Below are positions 8,716-18,100 of a stretch of 64,000 nt of DNA, piece after piece; position 1 is the first letter of the stretch, and every line of letters begins with the position of its first letter. This DNA is from Marinobacterium sp. LSUCC0821. Lineage in GTDB: Bacteria; Pseudomonadota; Gammaproteobacteria; Pseudomonadales; Balneatricaceae. The translations under genes were made by a program, and so were the position numbers. The notes below the pieces were generated by a model. The model was given only the letters and a program-made list of their open reading frames with translations, did no database searches and was not told the DNA's origin. Where the stretch lies: the NCBI RefSeq assembly GCF_012848475.1, contig NZ_CP051666.1:1387501-1451500 (forward strand), read 5' to 3'.

Positions 8716-8976
8716 TTAGCCGCCTGCAACAGGGGGCCAAATAGCAAGGGTTTCACCCGCTTTTAGGAGACGTGAAGCACGATCCTCAGGTGCAATATAA
8801 ACCCCATCAACCAGCACTAGATGAACCAGCCTTGCAGGCAGATCATAACGCTCAATAATTGAAGCGACAGAGTCATCTGCTGCCAATTCAACTTTTGCTA
8901 TGTTATCAACCGCACCCGCAGGCAAATACTGGCCTAGGCTGGCGTAGAGTTTAAGCGTTAAGAGATCGGTCGGCAT
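8716..8976 (-). CDS. MoaD/ThiS-family sulfur carrier of the AOR operon (AorD-like)
   Basis: Beta-grasp ubiquitin-like sulfur carrier, about 86 residues from the ATG at 8976; a GTG at 8988 is an alternative. The diagnostic feature is the C-terminal Gly-Gly (LAIWPPVAGG), which is adenylated and thiocarboxylated in this family to supply dithiolene sulfur to the pterin cofactor. It starts inside the 3' end of the FAD-subunit gene. A carrier dedicated to AOR, next to the general MoaD elsewhere in the genome, is known from tungsten AOR clusters and fits here. Confidence 0.85.
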   Translation of the reverse strand: MPTDLLTLKLYASLGQYLPAGAVDNIAKVELAADDSVASIIERYDLPARLVHLVLVDGVYIAPEDRASRLLKAGETLAIWPPVAGG

Positions 8977-10327
8977 TGGCCAATACACCTGGTTTCTGTG
9001 AACAAGCTAGATACGCTTCAGTTGCACGAAGTGGATCGTTCATCAGGATCTCTTTCCAGTGACCAAGCTTCACCTTACCCTGAATCAAGCCACGCAACAC
9101 ACCAACATGCTGAGTCAGACCGACAGAGGTAGCACCCACCAATACATCACCTTTGAATTGCAGGCTGATGTACTTGTGCGCTTTAGCTTCGGCATACTCG
9201 ACGCCTTCACCGCCCTCAACACCTTCCCAAGCACCAAATGAGCTTGAGATAAGACCCAGTGTATCCAGTACGTTTATAGCCAAGATACCCGAATGTGCAA
9301 CAGGACGACCTGCCATATTCAGGGCGGCAATACGCGCAGTGTCAGCAGCATTTGGCTGAATAGCGGAAACCATCGGTGCACCCGTGAACATATCTGGCGC
9401 CTCTACGACGTCACCCGCAGCATAGACATCCTGCGCCGAGGTCTGCATGTGAAGATCGGTCAGAATACCGTTGCCAGACTTAATACCAGAGCCCTCAAGG
9501 AAGGCTGTGTTTGGTCGCACACCGGCAGACATAATCACTAGGTCACAAGCGATCTTTTCACCGGTAGAGAGGGTAACCACCATCTCATCGCCGCTCTGTG
9601 TAGCAGCAGCCGAAGCAGACTCGCCAGCACCGAATATAGTTTTAATTGCGCCAAGGATACCACCGCCCGATTGCGTAGGGGCTTCAGAACCAGCACCATC
9701 AATACGCTCAACCTTAGCTTCGGTGACAACGCGGACGCCCTTGTTCTCTACCCAGCTCTTAATCATGCCGCCCGCTTCACCGGTCATCATGCGCGGAACC
9801 ATGCGGTCACCAAGCTCAACAACAGTTAGATCGACGCCACGCTTAGCAAGTGCTTCGAGAATAATACAACCGATAAAGCCCGCACCAACCTGAACAACTC
9901 GCTTGCCTGGACCTACAGAGGCGGCAATTGCACGCGCATCATTGAGCGTCCAACAGGTGTGAACATTCGGCAGATCAATACCAGGAATCGGTGGACGAAT
10001 AGGGTGAGAGCCCGTTGCGATCAACAGTTTGTCATAGCTCTCAACTGAACCATCAGCAAGGGTCACCTGTTTCGCTTCAGTATCAACGGACTGCGCCATG
10101 CCCTGCTTGTTGGTGATGTTCTTAGTGGTGTAGTGACCATCATCTTTACGCAGGTAGGTACCAGACTCGTCAATATTACCTTCCAGAAGGTAGGGAATGG
10201 CCATGCGTGAGTATGGTGGTTCTGCCTCTGCGCCCACCATCGTGATGTCACAGTTTGGATCAGCTTTACGCAATGTCTCTGCGGCAATAACACCGGCAGG
10301 ACCGTTACCAAGGATAAGATGTTTCAT
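8951..10327 (-). CDS. AOR FAD/NAD(H)-binding subunit (AorC-like, pyridine nucleotide-disulfide oxidoreductase family)
   Basis: Flavoprotein expected to pass electrons from the aldehyde oxidoreductase to NAD+ through the ferredoxin-like subunit. 458 residues from the ATG at 10327 (MKHLILGNGPAGVIAAE); an upstream frame to 10363 runs into a terminator and is rejected. FAD-binding GNGPAG is at residues 8-13, NAD-binding VGAGFIG at about 147-153 and the second FAD motif YAAGDVVE at about 302-309. A Gly/Ala/Ser-rich insertion at about 211-247 is unlike the rest of the protein. It is separated from the catalytic-subunit gene by a hairpin with a T-run, so its level may be lowered relative to the upstream genes. 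Confidence 0.88.
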   Translation of the reverse strand: MKHLILGNGPAGVIAAETLRKADPNCDITMVGAEAEPPYSRMAIPYLLEGNIDESGTYLRKDDGHYTTKNITNKQGMAQSVDTEAKQVTLADGSVESYDKLLIATGSHPIRPPIPGIDLPNVHTCWTLNDARAIAASVGPGKRVVQVGAGFIGCIILEALAKRGVDLTVVELGDRMVPRMMTGEAGGMIKSWVENKGVRVVTEAKVERIDGAGSEAPTQSGGGILGAIKTIFGAGESASAAATQSGDEMVVTLSTGEKIACDLVIMSAGVRPNTAFLEGSGIKSGNGILTDLHMQTSAQDVYAAGDVVEAPDMFTGAPMVSAIQPNAADTARIAALNMAGRPVAHSGILAINVLDTLGLISSSFGAWEGVEGGEGVEYAEAKAHKYISLQFKGDVLVGATSVGLTQHVGVLRGLIQGKVKLGHWKEILMNDPLRATEAYLACSQKPGVLANADRSLNA

Positions 10328-10360
10328 GAAAGACCCCAGGTTTTTTATAGTTGTTTTTAA

Positions 10361-10396
10361 CAAAAAACCCCTTTCCCTACACGGAAAAGGGGTTTG
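10361..10396 (-). terminator. Intra-operon terminator or attenuator between AOR large and FAD subunits
   Basis: Read on the minus strand, AACCCCTTTTCC pairs with GGGAAAGGGGTT and is followed by TTTTTTG. It lies in the 92-bp gap between the catalytic-subunit stop and the FAD-subunit start. It has the full form of an intrinsic terminator, so partial read-through would set the ratio of downstream to upstream products. Confidence 0.75.
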
Positions 10397-10419
10397 TTTA
10401 ACGACCCGCTAATTCGCCA

Positions 10420-12267
10420 TTAAAGGCCTAGGCGATCGAGAGTATCACGTGTTGGTACACCTTCCGCATCCCAACCACGAATCTCGTAGTACTCAGGAAG
10501 CATTTCAGGCACACCTGCCACCAAGCCTTTCGCTGGACCCTCTTGTGCAGGTTCAGTCGTTAGGCGTTTAGGAAGTTGGTCATCTGCTTTGGTGAAACCA
10601 GCTTCTAGGTTGAAGAGTTTCTCCATGTTCCAGATACGCTCACCTACGGCACTGAGTTTCTCCATCGACCAGTCGCCTTCACAGGCAGCATCGATCTGCG
10701 GCTGAATATCACCTAGAGACCATGCAAAGCTGGTGAAGATACAAAGGCCAGAGGCGTCAAAGGCTGCTGTCGCATCCTGGAATGCCATTACTAGACCTGG
10801 CTTACCTTCAGTCACTAGTGGGTCAGTCTTAACTGGGATACCCAGTACTTCAGATGCCACAGTGTATGAGCGAAGGTGACATGCACCACGGTTAGATGTT
10901 GCGTAAGTAAGACCCATACCCTGGATACCACGAGAGTCGTAAGCAGGGAACTCCTGACCTTTAACACTCATTGATAGTTCTGGCTGGCCATATTTTTCAC
11001 ATAGGCGTTTTGAACCAAGACCGATCTCAGCACCAAAACCTTCACCGCTCGCTGTCATATCAACAAGCTGGCAAAGCGCCTCTGCAGAACCGAATGGTGC
11101 TTTAAGACCAATCTGTGCTTCAGAAAGTGTGCCGTTCTCGTACATCTCCATCACTGCACCAATGGTTGCACCGAAAGAGATTGGGTCCATACCCTGTTCG
11201 TTACAGATCAAGTTAGCGTACTGAAGCGCCTCTAGATCCCCGACACCGTTTGCCGCACCCAATGCCCAAGCTGCCTCATACTCGAGACCGCCTGATGCGC
11301 CGTGGTACTGTGGTTTGTTCTCAACTGAGAAGTGCTTCTCATCAATCTTAGAGATACGACCACACGCGATGGTACAGCCGAAACAAGCTTGGTTTGTCAC
11401 TAGGTGAGGCTTACCGTCTGATTCACGTGGCTTCGCCATCGCTTCTGCAGAGATATCACCCGCCTGTTCAAATTTAACAGTCTGGTGGTTGCGCGTTGGT
11501 AGTGCACCCATCTCATTGATGACGTTCATCAAGACCTGAGTACCGTAAGTTGGTAGACCTTCACCTGTTACAGCGTTTTCCGCAAGAATCTGTTTCTTCT
11601 CTGCAGTCACTTTTGCGAATTCAGGGAAGTTATTGATGCCAGCAAGGCCTTTAGTACCACGAATCGCTACAGCTTTAAGGTTCTTAGAACCCATGACTGC
11701 GCCAACACCTGAACGGCCAGCCGCACGGTGGAGATCGTTCACTACACAAGAGTAGAGAACGCCATTCTCACCCGCTTTGCCGATAGAGGAGATACGAATC
11801 TGAGGATCTTGGTGATCCTTCTTAATCTGCTCTTCAGTGTGCCAAGTAGAGGTGCCCCAAAGGTGAGAAGCATCAAGCAACTCAGCTTTGTCGTTTTCAA
11901 TCATTAGGTAGACAGGCTTAGGCGATTTACCTTCGAAGATCACCATATCCCAGCCCGCGAACTTCATCTCAGCGCCGAAGTAGCCGCCTGAGTTAGAACA
12001 CGCTATTGCGCCAGTCAGTGGCCCTTTAGTGACCACCGTATAACGACCACCGGTCGATGCCATGGTCCCTGTCAAAGGTCCGGTCGCCATAATCATCTTG
12101 TTCTCAGGAGAGAGCGGATCTACTTTCGCATCGATCTCTTCAACAAGATATTTAGTCGCCAAACCACGCGAACCCAGATAATCTTGAGCCCACTCCATAT
12201 TCAAATCTTCTGATTTACATGTGCCTTCGGAGAGATTTACTCGAAGGATTTTTCTAGTCCAACCCAT
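10420..12267 (-). CDS. Tungsten-containing aldehyde:ferredoxin oxidoreductase, catalytic subunit (AorB-like)
   Basis: Oxidises aldehydes to carboxylic acids at a tungsten-bispterin centre. 615 residues, full family length. Starts MGWTRKILRVNLSEG, the standard AOR N-terminus. Pterin-binding stretches include ATGPLTGT and GGYFGAEMKFAGWD near residues 61-107. The [4Fe-4S] ligands are C295, C298 and C302 (ACFGCTIACGR) and C509 (DASGLCIF), the CX2CX3C...C pattern of AOR. Together with a four-cluster ferredoxin, an FAD subunit and a MoaD-like protein it matches the Aromatoleum-type heterotrimeric AOR, which takes aromatic and aliphatic aldehydes and can use NAD+. The specific substrate cannot be read from sequence. 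Confidence 0.93.
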   Translation of the reverse strand: MGWTRKILRVNLSEGTCKSEDLNMEWAQDYLGSRGLATKYLVEEIDAKVDPLSPENKMIMATGPLTGTMASTGGRYTVVTKGPLTGAIACSNSGGYFGAEMKFAGWDMVIFEGKSPKPVYLMIENDKAELLDASHLWGTSTWHTEEQIKKDHQDPQIRISSIGKAGENGVLYSCVVNDLHRAAGRSGVGAVMGSKNLKAVAIRGTKGLAGINNFPEFAKVTAEKKQILAENAVTGEGLPTYGTQVLMNVINEMGALPTRNHQTVKFEQAGDISAEAMAKPRESDGKPHLVTNQACFGCTIACGRISKIDEKHFSVENKPQYHGASGGLEYEAAWALGAANGVGDLEALQYANLICNEQGMDPISFGATIGAVMEMYENGTLSEAQIGLKAPFGSAEALCQLVDMTASGEGFGAEIGLGSKRLCEKYGQPELSMSVKGQEFPAYDSRGIQGMGLTYATSNRGACHLRSYTVASEVLGIPVKTDPLVTEGKPGLVMAFQDATAAFDASGLCIFTSFAWSLGDIQPQIDAACEGDWSMEKLSAVGERIWNMEKLFNLEAGFTKADDQLPKRLTTEPAQEGPAKGLVAGVPEMLPEYYEIRGWDAEGVPTRDTLDRLGL

Positions 12268-12278
12268 GTCTCTTCTCC

Positions 12279-12749
12279 TTACAAACTAGCGTCGTTAGCT
12301 TTAGCAGCCCATTTGCGCATGCGCTCTAGGCCGGTCCAGTTGCTGTCCACGAAGGTGATCGCTTCAGTCGGACATGCAGTCGCACATGCAGGATCGCCAG
12401 CACAGAGGTCACACTTAGCAACCTTGCCAGTCTCAGCTACATAGTTGATGGTTCCGAATGGACAAGAGATGGTACAAACCTTACAGCCCACACAGGTGTC
12501 TTCGTTGACAACTTTAGCACCCAACACTTTGTCGAGTTTAATCGCATCCGTTGGACAAGATTGCATACACCAAGCTTCATCACACTGTGTACAGGTGTAT
12601 GGAACTTTGCGACCTTCATGTTCAAAGCTAAACACTTTGATACGAGAGAGTGAGGGGTTAATGGTGCCGGTATGTTCGTATGAACAGGCCATTTCACACT
12701 GGAGACAGCCCGTACACTTTTCAGGATTGATATACAGTGACTTTTGCAT
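12279..12749 (-). CDS. AOR polyferredoxin subunit (AorA-like, four [4Fe-4S] clusters)
   Basis: Electron-transfer subunit of the HycB/DmsB type, 156 residues. Four cysteine sets are visible in order: CTGCLQCEMAC (near 17-27), CTQCDEAWCMQSCP (near 53-66), CVGCKVCTISCP (near 86-97) and CDLCAGDPACATACP (near 113-127). That is sixteen cysteines, enough for four [4Fe-4S] clusters. No Tat signal is present, so the complex is cytoplasmic. It is the first gene of the operon, with the promoter expected in the 180-bp gap upstream, and the catalytic-subunit gene follows after 11 bp. Confidence 0.9.
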   Translation of the reverse strand: MQKSLYINPEKCTGCLQCEMACSYEHTGTINPSLSRIKVFSFEHEGRKVPYTCTQCDEAWCMQSCPTDAIKLDKVLGAKVVNEDTCVGCKVCTISCPFGTINYVAETGKVAKCDLCAGDPACATACPTEAITFVDSNWTGLERMRKWAAKANDASL

Positions 12750-12929
12750 AGTTTGTCCTTTTATTATTTTTGTTTGCGTGAAATCAGCCAGAAACTAAGA
12801 ATCGACTCTTAAAATCTCACGCCCATAATTCCGCATATCCAAACTTATGCCAACTTAAATTGTTTGTCTACCTTATACCTACAAAAATCATGTCTTTTAT
12901 TGATCAGTTTGAATTGAAATAACAACCAC

Positions 12930-13988
12930 TTACAAGGCTGTATGGGTAGCCAAACGACTCAACACCTGTATGAACGCAGCGACCGCGTCCCAAGAGGCAG
13001 ACTCCTCCATCGTGTGGTATCCGGTGGTCGGAATCTGAATGGTTGAACCATCGACCAAACCGTTAGAACTGGCAATTATGCGACCCAGCTCAGTACTACC
13101 AATGGACCTAGGTTTTTCACCTTGAGCGATCAGTTGCTGGTTTGCATCTTCAACATAACGATCCTTGAAGATGTAACTCAACCCCTCTTCTCTACAGATT
13201 GCCTCTACGATCTGAGTCGCTTCTGCATTGAAGGCAGCGTTGGCATCCTTAGTACGTAACACGAGCTTCTGCTGGTTGGCACTATCGACATCAGGAAATG
13301 GACTAGTATCAACCACGAATAGTCGGTTGGTTGAACCACCAAACCGACGGAACCACTCAAGCAGGTAGCGCCAGCTTTTACCGGCCTCCTCCTGCGCGGT
13401 AAAGAATACAGTCCCCTGAAAGCCTAACGAGAAGAGGTGCACCAACGCCGCTGCTGACAATACGTTGTCTAACTGCCCATAGATACGATCATCATCCTGT
13501 ACCAACTTATCTTTGAACGCGACGGGCGTGCCAGCAACCACACTCTCTAGACCATCAATCTCAAAAATCAGGTTGTTGCGATATTCGCAGATATAGGTGT
13601 TCTTTATCGTGCCATTGCCGCGGTAGGCACCCGACCAAGGCTCATACGCAAATACCGGCTTAGCTTGAAAACGCTCGGTAATCTTGCTCATCAGCTCTTC
13701 TGAAACTGAGTTGTTTAGCAGATCAGTACGGTTACCGGCAATAAAAGCGGAGTACTGAAACTCATTCGGACCGGTACAAATTAGACCATGGCGATCGATG
13801 TGTGCAGAGAACATGACACTCAACGGGTCACTACCCTGTGCAACCAAGACACCCTCGTACCAAGTCACTTTTGCTCCTCGCTCCTCCAGCTCACGCTGCA
13901 AAACACGAAAGAATGAGTGCTCAGCACCGACCACACTCGGCTGCCTGATCAAGGTTTTCAGAAGATCAACAAAATCACTACTGACCAT
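12930..13988 (-). CDS. M42/M20-like metallopeptidase family protein
   Basis: 352 residues, cytoplasmic, ATG start with AAGGAAA upstream. It shows the di-zinc peptidase layout of clan MH: FSAHIDRHG (His and Asp ligands) near 76-84, YGQLDNVLSAAAL (metal-bridging Asp), FFTAQEEAGKS (catalytic Glu pair), FVVDTSPFPD and, near the C-terminus, PTTGYHTMEESASW (His ligand). This resembles M42 glutamyl aminopeptidases. The physiological substrate is not predictable. It stands alone between the AOR operon and a membrane-protein gene pair on the same strand. Confidence 0.75.
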   Translation of the reverse strand: MVSSDFVDLLKTLIRQPSVVGAEHSFFRVLQRELEERGAKVTWYEGVLVAQGSDPLSVMFSAHIDRHGLICTGPNEFQYSAFIAGNRTDLLNNSVSEELMSKITERFQAKPVFAYEPWSGAYRGNGTIKNTYICEYRNNLIFEIDGLESVVAGTPVAFKDKLVQDDDRIYGQLDNVLSAAALVHLFSLGFQGTVFFTAQEEAGKSWRYLLEWFRRFGGSTNRLFVVDTSPFPDVDSANQQKLVLRTKDANAAFNAEATQIVEAICREEGLSYIFKDRYVEDANQQLIAQGEKPRSIGSTELGRIIASSNGLVDGSTIQIPTTGYHTMEESASWDAVAAFIQVLSRLATHTAL

Positions 13989-14013
13989 AAAGTTTCCTTA
14001 GATAAAGGGAGGG

Positions 14014-14280
14014 CTATTTAACGCGAATCCAATCGAACACCTTTCTACCCTTCCTCAGAAGAATATCGAAGGCGGTCTCATCACCAAACCACTTAGGATT
14101 ACGCAGCAGCAACAGCGCCATCATAAAGACCCAAACCAAGGTATTGATGATGACCCAGTCGGCATTTTGTTGAAATGCCAGCTCACTGTTCTCCTCGCCA
14201 ATCAGGTACATGAATGGCACCACTATGCCAATAAATGAGATCAGCGAAACTGCTAACCGTATTTTTCGAGAACTGTTCAA
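14014..14280 (-). CDS. Small two-helix membrane protein of unknown function
   Basis: 88 residues from a TTG whose bases overlap the stop of the preceding hydrolase gene. Two hydrophobic segments are visible (about 8-27, LAVSLISFIGIVVPFMYLIG, and about 42-59, WVIINTLVWVFMMALLLL), with a basic C-terminal tail. I do not recognise the family. Tight coupling to the DUF3530 gene suggests joint expression. The unusual start and weak ribosome-binding site leave some doubt about the exact N-terminus. Confidence 0.6.
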   Translation of the reverse strand: MNSSRKIRLAVSLISFIGIVVPFMYLIGEENSELAFQQNADWVIINTLVWVFMMALLLLRNPKWFGDETAFDILLRKGRKVFDWIRVK

Positions 14281-15065
14281 AGTTTATCCAACCACTCTGC
14301 TACTGCATTAACCATTAACTGTGCTTGCCCTTTCCCCTTGTAGTAGTGATCCGCTTTTGGAATGACCACCTGTGCCGATAGCACATGACCAGCTTGTTGC
14401 ATCATAGCCAAACGTTCTGGCGCTTTTCGAAGTACGGCAGGAAAGTCCTCAGCGCCGTATAGATCAAGGATTGGCATCGGCATCTTATCTAACTGAAACG
14501 GTTCAACCATTGGCTGCTTGTAATCCGTTGCCCCCATACCGATGCCAACATAGGCATCAAATTGGGTCACCGCTGCGTCGGTGAAATTTTTAATCCAACG
14601 CTGCGCCATATGCGAACCACAACTGTGTGCAAGCAACACGACCTTGCCAGCATCTTGTTGGTGCGCAAACTCCAGAGCAGTCTCGATACGCGGCCCAGCT
14701 AAATCAAAAAGGTCAACGTAGTCAAAGTACTTAGCTGATTTCTCCAATACCGGGAGCTGAATACTTAGGGTGTTCCACCCCTGTTCGACCAAACCAACAC
14801 GCAGAGGCGACACGACATTTTCCCAATCCGGGTGATAACCGCGACCGTGCAAAAGGACGACAGTCCCTTTAGGCTCCTCGGCCTCAGTAAAAATGGTTAA
14901 AAAATTTCGTCCCTGCGCAACTAACTCAACGGGCTCACCCTCAAAAAGTAGATCGACAATCTCAGCTGCCATTCGCTCTTCTCGCGCATAATTTGGTTCT
15001 GCAGCATGTACAGATTGCAAAGACGATACAAGTAGAATTAGCGGAAGCAAAAAAGCGAGCAACAT
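14277..15065 (-). CDS. DUF3530 family alpha/beta-hydrolase, exported
   Basis: 262 residues from the ATG at 15065, which has AAGGAGAA ideally placed upstream; the frame extends further but the extension adds a second, unlikely hydrophobic start. Signal peptide of about 22 residues (LLAFLLPLILLVSSLQSVHA). The hydrolase fold is indicated by VVLLHGRGYHPDW (oxyanion region), VLLAHSCGSHMAQ (nucleophile Ser in the elbow, with Cys where many relatives have another residue) and PKADHYYKG (candidate catalytic His). The family occurs in marine Gammaproteobacteria without a firm function. Forms a two-gene unit with the small membrane protein. Confidence 0.8.
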   Translation of the reverse strand: MLLAFLLPLILLVSSLQSVHAAEPNYAREERMAAEIVDLLFEGEPVELVAQGRNFLTIFTEAEEPKGTVVLLHGRGYHPDWENVVSPLRVGLVEQGWNTLSIQLPVLEKSAKYFDYVDLFDLAGPRIETALEFAHQQDAGKVVLLAHSCGSHMAQRWIKNFTDAAVTQFDAYVGIGMGATDYKQPMVEPFQLDKMPMPILDLYGAEDFPAVLRKAPERLAMMQQAGHVLSAQVVIPKADHYYKGKGQAQLMVNAVAEWLDKL

Positions 15066-15167
15066 GAATTCTCCTTGTCTGAGTTTATTGAAGAGACGTT
15101 GAGGGAAGAATGACACGAAGACAAACATAATGAAAAGCAAAATCAACGCTGCTGGTTTTCAAAGAGA

Positions 15168-18100
15168 TCAAACTTGCAGAGAGTGTTTAGCCTCTCGTTG
15201 AGTTTCAGTCCAAACAGCTACCAAATTGAAAACCTCAACTGCCGATACACTCTGTCTATTACGAAGTTGAACCTCTAGAAGCGAAAGAGCATCCGTCAAC
15301 TTTGGCATCCCCAGTAGGCTAGTAGCACCCTTAATTTTATGGACAAACTCATAGTTTAATTCAGCTGAGCCAACATCCAGCGACTCTAAAATCTCTCCGT
15401 ACTGTTCAATAAATGACAATACGTACTTCTTAACCATCTCATCACTACTCCAATAATCCCTAGCCAATAGACGATCAAAGTAGCAATTAAGTTGCTCTGG
15501 AGCACGTTTATTTTCACCCGTTGAGGAGCTCTCCTCATCACTTGAATCGAGCGAGAGAAGTTCAACTATCTTGGATATTGCACTATCGATATCGACAGGT
15601 TTCGTGATGTAAGCATTCATACCCGCATTGAGTGCAACCTCAATATCTTGAGGATATGCGCCAGCCGAAAGACCTACGATGGGCAACTGCTTAAAGCGAG
15701 TCATCGCACGCAGGCGCTGTGTTGCTTCAATGCCATCCATGACCGGCATTTGAACATCCATAAAGACTAGATCAATTGCAGTCCCAGCTGCACGTAAGAT
15801 TTTAATCGCCTCACTGCCATTATTTGCAACCTTCACAGAGGAACCGGCTGCTTCCAAAAACTCACGAGCCGCATCGCAGTTGAATTGATTATCGTCTACG
15901 ACTAAAAGCGAGACACCCTCCAGTCGATGAGTCTGGAGAGAGGGTGTCTCTTCGCCAGTTCTAGCGACGCTAATATGTCTCAACGCAGCAGGTGTCACTG
16001 GCTCTTGTAAAGATTCACTCGGCGAGCTTTCAGCATCATCTATGGAGTCAATAGGGCTATCAACCGAGACGAAACGACCATGCCACTCAAGACCCAAACT
16101 TTCCAACTCATCACGAACAAATGATTCCAGATGTTGCTTTCCACGGCCGGAGATCTCGCCATCATAAAGCACCAAATCAAAGAAGCGCTCTTCCTTGATT
16201 GCACTTACCAAGGTATGAACAACGAAACGTTCTGTCTGACCCACCTCATAATTCAGCCCCACTGAATCTGCGACTGCTGCTAGGGAATTACGTGTAAAAG
16301 GATTTTTACACGCAATCAGTAGCCAACTTTCAGCAACAGGGGTTGTCGCAACCACTTCTATCGGGAAAGCGATTTCAAACGATACGGTGGTACCACGAAA
16401 CTCCTTAGACTCTATGTTCAACTCACCACTCATCATTGAGAGCAGTTGCTGGGTAATTGTAAGTCCCAAACCGGTGCCGCCAAACTTGCGCGTAATACTG
16501 CCATCACCCTGTTCAAACGGGTTAAAAATCCTAGCTAATACAGACTCATTCATTCCGATACCGGTATCACGAACAGAAAAACGGAGGCGTGACACAGGCT
16601 CTACATCCACCAGTTCAATGGTCAATTCAACATAGCCACTTGAGGTGAATTTAATTGCGTTACTTATCAAGTTAATAAGGATCTGTTCCAGACGTTGCTG
16701 ATCTCCCGACAACTTGATATCGCCTCGATACTTTGGCGTAATTGCGAGGTGAATACTCTTATCTTTTGCTGCACTCGACATCAGAATTGCGAGCGTCTCT
16801 AATAGATCCGATAGATAGAAATCTGAGATAACCAGCTTGAGCTTACCGCTCTCAATTTTTGAGAAATCTAGAATATCATCTAACAAATTTTGTAGTGATT
16901 GACCGGCCCTTAGAATCTTACCCGCCTGCATCACTGTTTTTTCATTGCTCTCCCTAGAGCTCGCTAATGTTTTAGCCAGTGTCAATACTGCATTCATTGG
17001 CGTACGGATCTCGTGACTCATATTGGCTAAGAACTCACTTTTAATCCTTGAAAGCCTTACCGCCTCTTCCGCCTTTTCCGTTAACGCCTGTCGTAAGGCC
17101 AGCTCTTCGGATACATCACGCATCAACCGAATAGTATGTGCCTCCTCTCCATCCTTAGCGGGTCGATAGATAAGACATATCTCCCCTACTTTTGCATCTA
17201 TACCGGGTGAGGGACGAAGCTGTCTTTGGATGCGGATAGCAATCCCTTTACGTTTCGCTTCAAGATGAAACTCGCGAGCAAACTCTGGCGATATATCCAT
17301 TAAGTCAGGCACTGTTCTGCCTATAACCTCTTGGGCAGAATTGTAGCCCCACCATTGTGCAGTCATATCGTCAGCGTCAATAACCTTAAGGCTATCAACT
17401 CCTATCACTGCAAACATATTCCCCATCTGTTTAAGGGCTCTTAAATAATCTTGGGATAGCTTTTCTGTCGATTGATTTTGGGCAACCTGTGAAGCATAGG
17501 CCCGGTTAACCCTCTCTAGCTCTAGCCGCTCTCCCTCTAACTGTTCATTGATGCGTGCAATTTTGGCACTCTGTTCCGATAAGAGCCGGTAGCGATAGAA
17601 GAGCAGCAGCAACATTCCAAAAGTAACTATCAGAACATACAAAAGATTTTTGAGACTTTTGGATGTTGAAAGATCCATATGTTGATATGGCACCATGCCC
17701 CACAACTCTTGCAGCGCTTGAATGTCATCCTGCGAGATGCTGGCATAGGCTTTATCAAAAATGGCACTTAACATTGGATCTTGCTGATTGAAGGCAAAGT
17801 GCATATTGAGTTTAAGCCTGGACTCGGACTCTAGTAGTCTGACTTGTAGATCATCATTAAAGGTGTGGGTTACATTGATCAGATAGTTGGCAATCGAATA
17901 GTTCTCTACAAAAAGATCGATTTTACCGTTGAGGAGAGCAGCCATCATATCATTCAATGAGAGGTACTCTTGATAGGTCACGTTGGGGTACTGATTCTTA
18001 AAGTAACCTTCAAAAACCGAGTCCTTTTGAATACCCACACTTACACCAGTCAGATCTTTGAATTGGGTATACCCCTTCAGACTGATCAAGCCCGTCAATA

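Noticed and set aside
9471-9893. 140-codon open frame antisense to the AOR FAD subunit
   Set aside because: Rich in Ser, Pro and Arg as expected for antisense reading of a GC-leaning gene; it overlaps a clear flavoprotein gene entirely.
12750-12929. Sigma-54 promoter before the AOR operon
   Set aside because: A TGGCA on the minus strand is not followed by a GC element at the required spacing, so the match is not convincing.
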